The notes under the pieces were generated by a model, which saw only the letters and a list, made by a program, of their open reading frames with translations, had not been told where the DNA came from and did not search any database. This document shows positions 32,901 to 42,974 of a DNA stretch of 64,000 nt, in pieces (position 1 is the stretch's first letter; each line of letters opens with the position of its first letter). Position numbers and translations under genes: made by a program. Source of the DNA: Echria macrotheca (lineage: Eukaryota; Ascomycota; Sordariomycetes; Sordariales; Schizotheciaceae); contig MU839827.1 of NCBI GenBank assembly GCA_030411725.1, forward strand, positions 2,735,027 through 2,799,026, in the 5' to 3' direction.

Positions 32901-34473
32901 CAGGGAGGCCGGTGAAGCTGCAACGATCCGGGAACGACGGTGGACGGTTAGCGGAGAGGGGTGGGCCTTAACGCGACCCTAGTCGATCGCTTATCTCACC
33001 AGATCGGGATTTTTATTGCGCCCCGTGGCACGGACGCTAGCAAGGTGACTTCAATGTCACAATGCGATGTCTTGCAGCTGTCCGCCTGCCCAATTCCGCC
33101 GCCCGCATGACGGCCTCTTGACGAGTCTCGGGGTCGCCTTGTCAGACTCAACTCGGGCTGACGGTTGATCGCGCGATCCATTTCGATATTCGCAAGGGAT
33201 CTGTTCTCATTAGCTTTGAACGTCCAAGATTCGTCAGGACCTGCCTCGGCTTGACGTCAGCCCCAGCCAGTCACTGCAATATCACAAGTCAAAATAGAAA
33301 AGTGGGAATAGAAAAACAATAAAATAAAGGCTTGGGGTTGTACCTATGCAAGACGCAGAACCCCATGGTTTCTGCCCCGGCTTTTCGCCAATCCTGGTCT
33401 TTGGTGGCCCCGGACGAGCACGGGTGCGCTAAACGCAGCCTATCACGCTCTCAGGCGACGGTTGCCACGAAGCGACAGAAAAAAAAGGAGGCAAACAAAG
33501 AGCCAATGGAACCGATGGGCCGGCACCTAGCCCGGCTTTCCTTCTCCAGCAGGTGGAAAAGGGGGCCTTGGACCCGACGGTAGGGTTCTGGTTCATGGCG
33601 CTAGTCTTGTACTGCTGGTCTGATTCGACGACCGCTGTCAAGACTTCAGCCCCCGATGTGCCCTCGGTATTATGTGCTGAGACACTGTCTTGGAACCCCC
33701 AGGCGCCGCTCGCCAGACACTCGGGCGTCACTCGACTTCATCCATCTCGCGACCTTGAGGTCCCATGGTCCCGCAGCTTGCCCGGGGTAGGTGCAAACCG
33801 CTCGCCCTGGTCTGACAACGAGCTTCGCCATGGCCGTCAGGTCCGTCTCGCACAGAGTTGTAAGACTGTGTACATTGGGCTGGCGCAAGCTGCCACCCGT
33901 CATCTAACGCTCCGAGCAAAATATATGTACAGTTGAAGGTTAGACCAGCCAACATTGCTTTTCTCTTCCGCCCAGCCCGGCAGCCTCCGGGTCTGTCTAA
34001 ATAGTCATGACCAAATCCCACAAAGTGTGGCATGTATCCTGGCATGCTCACATGCATCCACAGTCCGGCTGGGTAGGTGAAACACGGTCTCGCTCTCGAT
34101 TGGCCACCTCTCCGGCATCGTCGCGGTCCGTCAACTCTCGACCCCTGACAGAGCCTTGGACAATAGGTATTCCCTGCGGACCCCCCCCCTCCCTCTGTAT
34201 CGCAAACCAATCCCAGTGGGAATCCCTCCTGAACGCCAAGCCGTGATAGAACGACGGAAGAAATCCCAGTGGCACCGGAGCCGGCTAGCGGCCGTGCCAA
34301 TATATTCCTCCTCCCAAAGGTCGAGTAGCAGCAAATGGCGTCTCCAAACTCCTCGCTGGAGCCTACAATGTTTGACAAAGCAACCAAAATAAATAGAACC
34401 ACTCCGACGAGTTCCGGAGATCAGCAGCAGGTTAGCCCCTAAATTCGGTATATAGCTCGTTCATTGTCTCGGC
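29931..34473. other. 4.5-kb gene-poor convergent region
   Basis: Lies between the 3' ends of calcineurin B (+) and the Q/S-rich gene (-). It starts with a (GA)n tract (about 29936-29952) in the calcineurin B 3' UTR. Most of it is G/C-rich with scattered open frames on both strands (longest about 190-225 codons at 30787-31347 and 33728-34402). None has a domain, a signal peptide I trust or consistent splicing. No tRNA, transposase fragment or large inverted repeat is seen. Confidence 0.5.
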
Positions 34474-35766
34474 TCATCGCTGGTGTGAGGCTGAACCGGA
34501 CGCCCCGCCATTGGAAGAGGCCGAGGATCCGTAGACATCCAGACACTCCTCAAGAACTGTGTTATTGGGCGGTTAGCGAACACGAATCCCCCAAACAGCA
34601 AATGTGGAACCGATAGACTCACTTGCGATGATCTGCTCTTCCCAGACCCCGTATTCGTAATCCACCAGACCGTGGCGCTCGATACTATCACACAATCTGA
34701 CAAGCTCTTTGCCCATCCGCTCCAGCCCATCCTGGGCGATGAGACTTTGGTTACGCTGAAGCTGATGGCCAGACTCCATCAGATCTTTCTGCGCCTGCAG
34801 CGTGGCAAGCCAGGCGTGGTTGAAATCATTCCAGAGCTTGATTCGATCGCTGTGAAGGTTCTGGTCATCGGATGTGAGCCCTGTTGTCATTTTATCGTCA
34901 GCACTTGGTCTGGTCACCAAGAGACGATGGGAATCTTCGGGTGCCAGAAACATACCTAGCTCTGCGACATGCGACAGCAGCCAGTCAGAGACATTCAATA
35001 GAGAGTCACTAGCAGATGCCAGCGCACCATCCTGTATGTTTTGAAAGATGGATTTCAGGGCCGACTGGTAGGAGGCGTATGCCGCATCTAGCCCCTCTGG
35101 AGCCGAGTACTCCTCTTCCATCCTGACGTCTTGGGTCGAAGTGGACTGCGTAGCCATTCCTCCCATGGCGGCCATGCTGCCTGTCGAATAATTCTGCAGA
35201 CTCGGTTGTTGATATACCTGGGACGCACCCGAAGATGCTGTCTGGGCTTGTAGCGCGGATGCCGTCGCTGTGTTGGCTGGCTCACCCGAGAAGTAGGGGG
35301 CGGCGACATCCGTCGTCATCATCTGCAGGCCTGCAGGCTGCCGCGAGGAAAACTGCTGGCTCGTATCGTACACGGCAGGATTTTGCGGGCCCGTGGCCTG
35401 CGGTACGTTGTATATCATGGCTGGGTTGTACGCGCCAGCGAAACTCTGTGACTGCCGTGTATCTGGCTGTCCATAGTCGGCTGGGGTGTGGTGATAGCCC
35501 ATCGTGCTCTGTGTCATGCCAGTGGTAGAGAACCCTGCAGCTGATGGCTCCTGGTAGTATGTGCTGTAGCCGGCCGACCCGCCCATTCCCCGTGGTGCCC
35601 CTGACGACGAAGAACTGAGGGGAGCGGGCCGAAACCTATCTCCGTGAGTGCCGGTGAAAGTGCGCCGTTGTTGAGATTGGTCATGCAGAGACGCGTGGTA
35701 TCGCGGGTTGGAAGCGGAATGGGAGGGCTGTTCATTCTGCCTCCTCTGCCCTCTGGAGTCGTCCAT
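34474..35766 (-). CDS. Uncharacterised Q/S-rich fungal protein (408 aa)
   Basis: Not recognised. Exons 34623-35766 and 34474-34556 join at an Ile codon (IIA|I). Residues 1-215 are low-complexity, rich in Gln, Ser, Tyr, Gly and Pro (e.g. YSTYYQEPSAAGFSTTGMTQ), typical of an activation or prion-like domain. Residues 230-390 look folded and helical: AYASYQSALKSIFQNIQDGA, ASDSLLNVSDWLLSHVAELG, RIKLWNDFNHAWLATLQAQK, and DSIERHGLVDYEYGVWEEQI. The tail is Ser/Gly-rich. The ordered C-terminal half suggests a conserved family of nuclear or regulatory function, but that is inference. It is flanked on both sides by long gene-free DNA, which often marks genes with large regulatory regions. Confidence 0.8.
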
Positions 35767-38700
35767 GCCCTCCGGATCGCAAGCCGGCCTGGCAGCCCAA
35801 ACTGGCTAGCCCACCTGGTGTGCCGCGAGCAGTGAGCGGCCTGGAAGAACTAAAACTGCCCGAGCAAAACCTTGTGACCTCGTTACACCGCGCTTGTCTC
35901 TGCTATGCCCGCGGACTTAAACAGAACAACGCGCTGTCGGGTCGACTGTTCCAGCTACTTCCCCCGGCTCGTTTCGAGGGTCGAGCAAGGTTCTAACCTT
36001 GGCGGCCGAATAAGCTCGGAAGCGTAGATGTGTGCTTGTTGGGATCGACCCGGCGACGTTTGTCGGGTGCAAACAACGAGAGGTCCAGGCAAAGCGATCG
36101 ATATGACTGAGTTGCGCGTGTATTTCTAGACGATGTGGGCGCCGGGTAACCGCCGAATTTTTTTTCTCCTCGAGAGGGTCTCTTCGACTGGAAGGGTCTC
36201 CCCGCGGAAATCCAGAGGGTAGAGGTACTTTTGGGTGGTGGGGATGGTGAAGTCAACAACGTGGGGATCTTTCGGTGGGCCTTGAGTTGGCCCTGTTAGC
36301 ATCGGCACGCCGGGGGTCGAAGACTTCGAGAATACCCGCTACCGGGAAGATCCTAGAGTATCTGATGTCGAGTCACCGGGCAGTCCTGGGAAAGAGACTG
36401 CCGTTCTGTTGTAGCGGTCGGCCTCAAGAGTCGTGTCTCGCGCTGCCCAAGAAGATCGTACGGTGTGAAGGCACGAACACGTCGATATCATCGACCGTTG
36501 CTTTGTTTCGGTACTGGAAGCAACCCTCTCTGGCCAGATCGCGAGGCAGGGGTTGCTTGCGCTGTGGCGGGTTAGGGAACCTTTTGAGGGCAACAGCAGC
36601 CACTAGGGAAGGCGGAGAAGCAGGGGACTGCCGTCTTGGTACCCGGGAGGGAGACAAGATCAGGTCTTATACTAGTTGACGCTAAGGATGCTGAGGTCGT
36701 CGACCTGCCGGGGCGACGAGACCGGCTGGGGGGTCCGATGCAGAGACAGGGGGAGGACGGTGGTGTTTCCGACTGCACGGCAGTGGGAAGGGAGTGGCGG
36801 CGACGGCGGCGGACGGAGTCGGAAGAGGAGTGGGCTGTACCGGGAGAGGCGCAGGGTTGTGTCTGAGTTTCCTAGCCTCCCCAAGACACTGGAGGAGGAG
36901 GGTGGATTCGCAAAAGAAAAAAACCGCGGTTCGCTGGGTGATGGTGTATGTATACATGGAGACTACCGATAGGGCATGTACCTTATTAGTCCTGGCAGAT
37001 CAGGTATTGGCGCAGCTCCACACTGTCAACCGTTAATTTGGTGGCAGGGCTATCACCTACACGAGTAAGGGAGCAGTCCTGGCGTCGATGTGGGCACATG
37101 AGGGCGTGTAGGTATCGAGACACAACCACCACCGCGCTGCAGCCCTGCACCCCGGGCGCGGAGAGATCGACCACCACCCCAGCGGCCAGAACGAGGCACC
37201 CTCTCGGCGCCAGTGCCGGCTACCAGGGCGTTGCGGTGGATCTTGCGTCGGGAGGGCTGACTGTCTCGAGGCGGGGGGTGACGTTCGACTGAGTGCTGGG
37301 TTTGCCAGGTGGGGTGGATGTCTTTGACAGGATGTCTTGGTGGGTTTCGTTTCCGATCCGGTGTAAATGCTGGCTGCGATATTGACCAGCCCGTCGTGAG
37401 GGTGCAGTTCTGGGACCAGCTCACGACTCGACGTCCCTGCGACAAAATCCGGCGAGAGACGGTCGTGGCCAGCTTGCATTCCCAGAATGCCAGAATGCGG
37501 AGGATGGTGCAAGAAGCAGGCCGTTTGCAGTCAGTCAGACGGTGGTGCCGACCTGTCGATTGGTCCAATCCTCGACTCTCTATCTCATACTCCGACCACA
37601 GCACAGCCGGTCAATAGGGGGAGCCACCCAAACACACAAATTGTCACCACCACGCAAAAATCGTTACTCGTCCCGCCAGTGATCTCGACTTGTTGCCGAG
37701 CCCGCTGCTTCGTCTGCTGTTTCTCAGACCTCTATGGCCAGGACGGGCCGTGTTGGCATGTCAAGAACTGGCCCTGATGACGATGCTGCAGGTGGACCTC
37801 TCGAGTCGGACCGCACCTAGGTAGGTTGCGGTTTGCAGCACCGAGGCGCTGTGTTGTACGGTTCGGCTTCTCGGGACTGGGGAGCTGGCTTGCACAGTAC
37901 GGCATGCGGTGTGAGATGACGGGATCAAATACATGGGACAGCAGTGGGACGGGCAAGTCCTGTAAGCGCGCCATGTTCTGGGGGAGGAACCATTCCGGTT
38001 GGAACGAACGAACTTTAAATCGACTTATTGTGGAAGGAGGCATGGAAGGATGGATGCCAAACGGGCGAGGGCAAGAACAGCGCCCAAACTTGGTCCACCT
38101 TGGCAGATGCCCCTCCAACGCCCCCCCTGTTGCGTGTTTCTGCACTCGGATTTCCATGGGTGCTGACCGAGCATTCCCGTGCCCTATTCGAGCCTCGTCC
38201 TCGTCCTCCTCCACCACGGTTCATAGGCTGCCAGTGGGCAGCCGCAGCTCTGCCGGGTCTGGGACAGGTGTTTTCTCGCACGTCAAACGCCCGGAATCAG
38301 CTCGTTTGGTCTCTCTTCCAAGCCATAAGCCAATGCCGACTGAGCTTCGATGCCAATCACGCCGGCTTTGCTCTCCAGGCGGTCCGCCAGGTCAGTCGGT
38401 CCCAGACCGGTGGCGAGACCCCCGCTCACCTATCCCACATTCGATGTTTGAGACCATGCTGCTGCCTTGTCTGGCCGGCACGGCCTTTTAGTGTCGCCGA
38501 CATGGCGTCCTCTCACCGCACAACCAGGTAAAGGAAAGACCGGCCAATGTCTCACGGCTGCTGCCACTAGCTGCGAGGGCGGAAGAAAAAAGCAATCGCC
38601 GAGTGCTGGCGATGGGACTAATCAGCATCGATATACCACTCAAGGAAGCTTCCTCTTCGTGACATTGGCCATCGGCGCAATGCCCTCGGCGGCACTGGCG

Positions 38701-41613
38701 ATCGATGGGACACAGGAGCTGGAAGTGATGACGACTCCCGCCATGCTCCGGCGCCGCTACCCCCACTTCGCATCCCAGCAAGATCGCCGACACAATTGCG
38801 GCCAACAGGGAGCGAGCACTGAGAAAAAAGCGTCGAGGCGCATTGGAATCGCCTAGAGGCCGCTGTGCGGATCTGGCGCCCGACCACCAACGGCCTAAAT
38901 AAACAGGCTCGCGAGCGCACTGTCTGAGCGTTGGGAATTCCTGCCACGAACAGGTTCACCGATGGGCGGCGTGCGGGAGCGACCAGAATTGACTTTTGGG
39001 GTCGACACAGATACAGCCGGCATTCGGTCAATCCTGCCGAGTGTACAGGTACTGCCGTCGCGGTGGTCGGTATATTTGTTATGATGAAGGAGGTGGGCTC
39101 CAAGACCCTGGATCCATGTCGTCGACTTAAGCTGCCAGGGGAAATCGAGGCATGTCGTCAAACAGAGGTCCAGAGCTGCGAGGTAGATCCCTGTCCGTGC
39201 TTGGGCAGGCTGCGTCGGAATGACCAGGGTCCTGGCTCGAGTGTCCAGATGGCTAGGAGCATCGAATCAGTTCACGCAGCGACGCTGGCTTCTGGAACCA
39301 TTTGCCGAGCCCGACAAGTAGCGATACTTGGGCCGGCCACGACTCGGCCTGGCTTGGCCAGCTGACGCGCATGAGGAGGGGTTGCGGTACCAGAGACGGC
39401 CTTGCATCACATTAGCCGGCTCATCATGTACCAGTACGTTCGGACGCGACACCAACACGCGCCAGCCCTTGGGGGCCACCACCTCTTCAGCTTTCTGGCG
39501 CGGATATGCTTTACATCTCTCCCGACTCTGCAACTGCCAGTCACCAGTAGCCTTGGAGACTTTGGTCTTCTGATATCGTTCTTGTCGTCTCGCTCGAAGC
39601 TTGGTAGAGAGGGGCCGGGACGTGCGCCTTCCCTTCGGCCGTTTGGACGAGCGCCGAGCTCGAGCGTGGGCGCACAGCTTGCTTGGGCTGCGGGCTCGGA
39701 ACCTTACCCCGCGAACTCGAGACAGGACCGCAGGATTGAGTCGGCCGCAGGCTCCGGGCCTCGAAAGTGTGGACAATTTTTCCTTTCTTGTCGGCCAGCG
39801 CGTCAGCCTCACGAGCCTCTTGTTTGATCTCAAGGACGACAAGAGGCGGGGGGGCGTGGGGACGTGCATCGCGAGTCGCGATGGGAGCTACACAGATCGA
39901 TAACGGGCGTGCCAATCCTCTCTCTCCTAGGCTTAGCGCATCGAAACATGCAATCTGCACGTCTATCGGGCGATTGATCACCTGTGATCAGAACATCTCG
40001 CATCTGAAATCTACGCAAATCTACACCACTCGTCGATCCCAGCCTCAGCAAGCAGCGCCGTCGGTGGGGAGATCAGCTGGACCAGGGACGTCAACCAAAA
40101 CTAAACCGGCTCCGCCATCTTCGCCAGCACGACTAGCCGGCCTTGCTGCCGCCGGCGTCCGAGACAGGACCGCGCAGCGCGATGGAGCTTTCAGCTCCTG
40201 TGGACGAGGGTGGCAATCTCACGCGCATCGTGGGCCTCTTGGTTGACTCAACACCAGGGGTAAAAACTCGCAGTCGCTAATTGCCACTTCCGCTTGAAAC
40301 GACCCCATCTACGACTCTGCATGCCGACCGGCTCACGGCCAGCAATTCCAACAAAGTATCGAGGCAGCAGAGGGACGGAGCTGTAGCATTCATTACGCCG
40401 AATTTAGTCGAATTGGCTACGGAGGACGTGGACCAAGGAGGGCCGACAGTTTCGCATTGCCATCTAACCTGATATTTCGTCCCGCTCACTCCTCCCATCT
40501 CGCATCTCACCGTTGTTGTTTATACCTCAAGCCGCCGCGGCTCGGCCGCATTGGGATTGGACCTTGAGATGACCTTCTCGAATTTTTCTGCGACGGCCAG
40601 GAAACCCCGCATCGTCGTGGCTGGGCCAATGCACCGCCGAGCGAGGCTGGAAATGACACGGATGGCCAGTTGCAGCTTGACCTGCAAGTATGGCGGGCAT
40701 GCAACAAGGCAGCAAGGCTTCTGCGCGTGGGGATTTGCTCGGCCAGCTTGCCAGTACTTTCAGGTTGCAGGAGGCTTGTTTTATGTTCTGCGCTGCATGC
40801 TACTCCAGATGATTGCGGAGGGGAGGCGGACGCGGGACTTACCAGGTAGTTCGGGCCAAGATGGGATGCCTGCGCCGTTTCCATTGGTAAACCAAACGTC
40901 GTGTTTGCATCCCCGAGTCTTCGGTAGCATCATGGGACGGGACTCGGCGGCTGCGACATGGGGCGACACGTGCTCGTGGCCACGCGATGCTTTGGACGAA
41001 ATGTCGCATTGCTCCGAGTTGACGTTGCGGCTCATTTCCCGAGATCCTCTCAATTCGAGGAGTGGTTTGCGTAGCGCACCGGGGTCGGTGCCAATGCTAT
41101 CGACCAGGCCGCCACGGATATACGCCCATATGCTTCCCGCCTTACCCGCGCCCTCGCTGCCCGGGTCCGGGTCCGGGGCAAGTCGAGACAGCAGATCACG
41201 AGTTGGCGGCTATAACATGGCCCGTTAGTCACCTCGTTTCGGCCGGCCTGCGAGGCCCAATCCGTCCCGGCGCCCCTCGAGCTCCCCATCCCGGGGTTCA
41301 GGCCGTTTGAGGTCCGTGTCGGTTCGTCCGACCAGAATCCCGGCAACAAACCAGCGCGGCTCAGTTCCAAGTCGGCAAATCCCGATCCATTTGTAACCTT
41401 ATTATACACTTTATACAGAATCATGTGCACCTGATGACGTACACAGCTTTCCATGCCTTCCCTCCACCCCCCATCCGCTGCGAGCCAATAGGCCGCCTCA
41501 ATTGTTACAGAAATGTTGACAAACACAGGATCGCAGTGGGGTGACCCATCCATCCGAGCCTGGTCGTTCATGCGAAGTCGGGGCGCTCAATGCCTGGCCT
41601 GGCCAGAGCAGAA
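35767..41613. other. 5.8-kb gene-poor region upstream of the Q/S-rich gene
   Basis: Runs from the Q/S-rich gene's ATG to the stop of mitoribosomal S9. It is G/C-rich with many overlapping frames on both strands (e.g. 37826-38491, 39267-39869, 40551-41228, 41050-41571) but none with motifs or codon use that set it apart. A possible gene relic lies at 36126-36657 (separate entry). It probably includes a long promoter/leader and perhaps non-coding transcripts. Confidence 0.45.
36126..36657 (-). pseudogene. Possible gene relic or unmodelled small gene
   Basis: Two protein-like frames on the minus strand abut but do not join in one frame. One (36424-36657) has PLPRDLAREGCFQYRNKATV and DDIDVFVPSHRTIFLGSA. 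The other (36126-36308) has DPHVVDFTIPTTQKYLYPLD and FRGETLPVEETLSRRKK. Codon choice in both is like the real genes nearby. A frameshift or an intron between about 36310 and 36460 could link them, but the candidate splice sites are poor. No family recognised. Confidence 0.25.
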
Positions 41614-42646
41614 CTATCTCTTTACCCAGGTGGGCGACTTCCTGGCCTTTACGTGGCCATGTTTCTTCCTCTCCACCCTCCTGGGATCTCTTGTGATACA
41701 CCCGGCTGCGAAATAATCTGTCAGCAGACGTTTCCCAAATATGCACGGCATCATGCCAAGAAAAAAACCGCTTACCCTTCCTCAATGCAGGCTTCAAGGC
41801 AGGCTCATGAGCCAGAACTGCCTTGGCAATGGCGAGCGTGAGAGCCTCCGCCTGGCCGGTCGTGCCGCCTCCTTCGACGAGAGCCCAGACATTGTATTTG
41901 TCGAGCCGCTCCGTCGCCTGTAACGACCACACCGCGCTCTCGCGGTCGTGGACCCGGCCGAAGAACTCGGCAAGAGTCTTGCCGTTGACGAGGACCTCGC
42001 CCGTCCCCTCCACGACCCAGGCCCGGGCAGTTGACGCCTTTCGCCGTCCGGTTCCCAAGGACCGTCCCAGCCTATCGATGATGGGCTTTGTATCCGTTCT
42101 CGTAAATGGCTGGATATCCTTCTTGTACGCCTCGAGAGCTGACGTGACCTCCTCGGGCTTCATGTCGGGGTGGATGCGATGCAGTCGCTTGACCAACGCC
42201 ATGCATCGGTGGAACTCAGACTCCTTGATCTCCTCGCCGAGCGCGTGCTTGAAATTCCTAAAGCTTTTCCAAGCGATGCGTTCCGCCTGTTCGGTTGGTA
42301 TCGTCGGTAATTTCCCATACTCTCGCATAAGCTCTTCGAGGCGGAGGAAGCCATCTTGAAATGTCGGCTTGCGCGAGAAATAAGACGGCGAAGCTGGTAC
42401 GGGCCGGGCGATGGGGAGACGTTCGAGCGGCCGCGGTGCGAAGTCAATCTCGGCAGCAGCGCGGATAGGGAAAGATTCGACGTCGTCGCGAGACCTGGGC
42501 GAGGTGGACAGGCATCTCCTGCTTCGAGGGACCGAACCTCCGACCCGCAGAGCCTCGAATTGTCGCTCGAGTGGCTGCCATTGCCCGTTAGCTGTGCGGC
42601 GGATACTCCTGAGAGCCGTGGTGAAGCTTTGTTTTGAAGATGCCAT
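41614..42646 (-). CDS. MRPS9: Mitochondrial small-subunit ribosomal protein S9 (320 aa)
   Basis: Bacterial uS9 homologue of the 37S mitoribosome. Exons 41776-42646 and 41614-41705 sum to 321 codons. The N-terminal about 110 residues are Arg/Ser-rich (mitochondrial presequence plus extension). The S9 domain begins at the diagnostic GTGRRKASTARAWV and continues EVLVNGKTLAEFF and GGGTTGQAEALTLAIAKAVL. The second exon supplies the tRNA-contacting basic tail CVTRDPRRVERKKHGHVKAR ending TWVKR. The start is the ATG at 42646; the frame stays open above it but without presequence features. It shares a 328-bp promoter with eEF1B-gamma. Confidence 0.95.
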
Positions 42647-42974
42647 GCTTGACGCTTTCAGGTTGCGCTTGTCATCGCGTCGCGGCCGCCGGAGGTTCTG
42701 GAGCTGAATCTTTTTCGCCAAGTTGCAGGGTTCATGAGCTCCGGAACAAATCACGAGTTTTTCCGCAAGACGAGCAATTGAGCAACCCTAACCCTCCATG
42801 CACGGGACAGCTAGGAGTCATTGCTCAAAGCCCCGCCACGGTAATTTCGTCTCTACCCCACCCCCCACTACCTTGCTTCAAAAAATTCTCAAGGCACCGT
42901 TCGTTGCTTCTCCCAGAACTTCAACTTCCCGACCTCCCAACACCAGCCTTTCGATCTCGCATAAAGCAGCGAAA
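42647..42974. other. Divergent promoter, mtS9 / eEF1B-gamma
   Basis: A 328-bp spacer between two translation genes. It contains the telomere-like box at 42784-42795 and CCCCACCCCCC-like pyrimidine runs before the eEF1B-gamma ATG. Confidence 0.6.
42784..42795. promoter_or_regulatory. Telobox-like AACCCTAACCCT
   Basis: Two telomeric-type repeats (reverse complement AGGGTTAGGGTT) lie midway between the divergent starts. In yeasts and other fungi Tbf1/Rap1-type factors bind TTAGGG elements in ribosomal-protein and snoRNA promoters. Here the flanking genes are a mitoribosomal protein and an snoRNA-hosting elongation factor, so the context fits. Confidence 0.45.

Noticed and set aside
33728..34402. 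224-codon minus-strand frame in the gene desert
   Set aside because: No signal peptide, domain or splice support; composition looks random for G/C-rich DNA.
39075..39200. ATGATGA box C-like motif in the gene desert
   Set aside because: No D box at a suitable distance and no stem.
40551..41228. 225-codon plus-strand frame upstream of mtS9
   Set aside because: Overlapped by an equally long minus-strand frame (41050-41571); neither has motifs.
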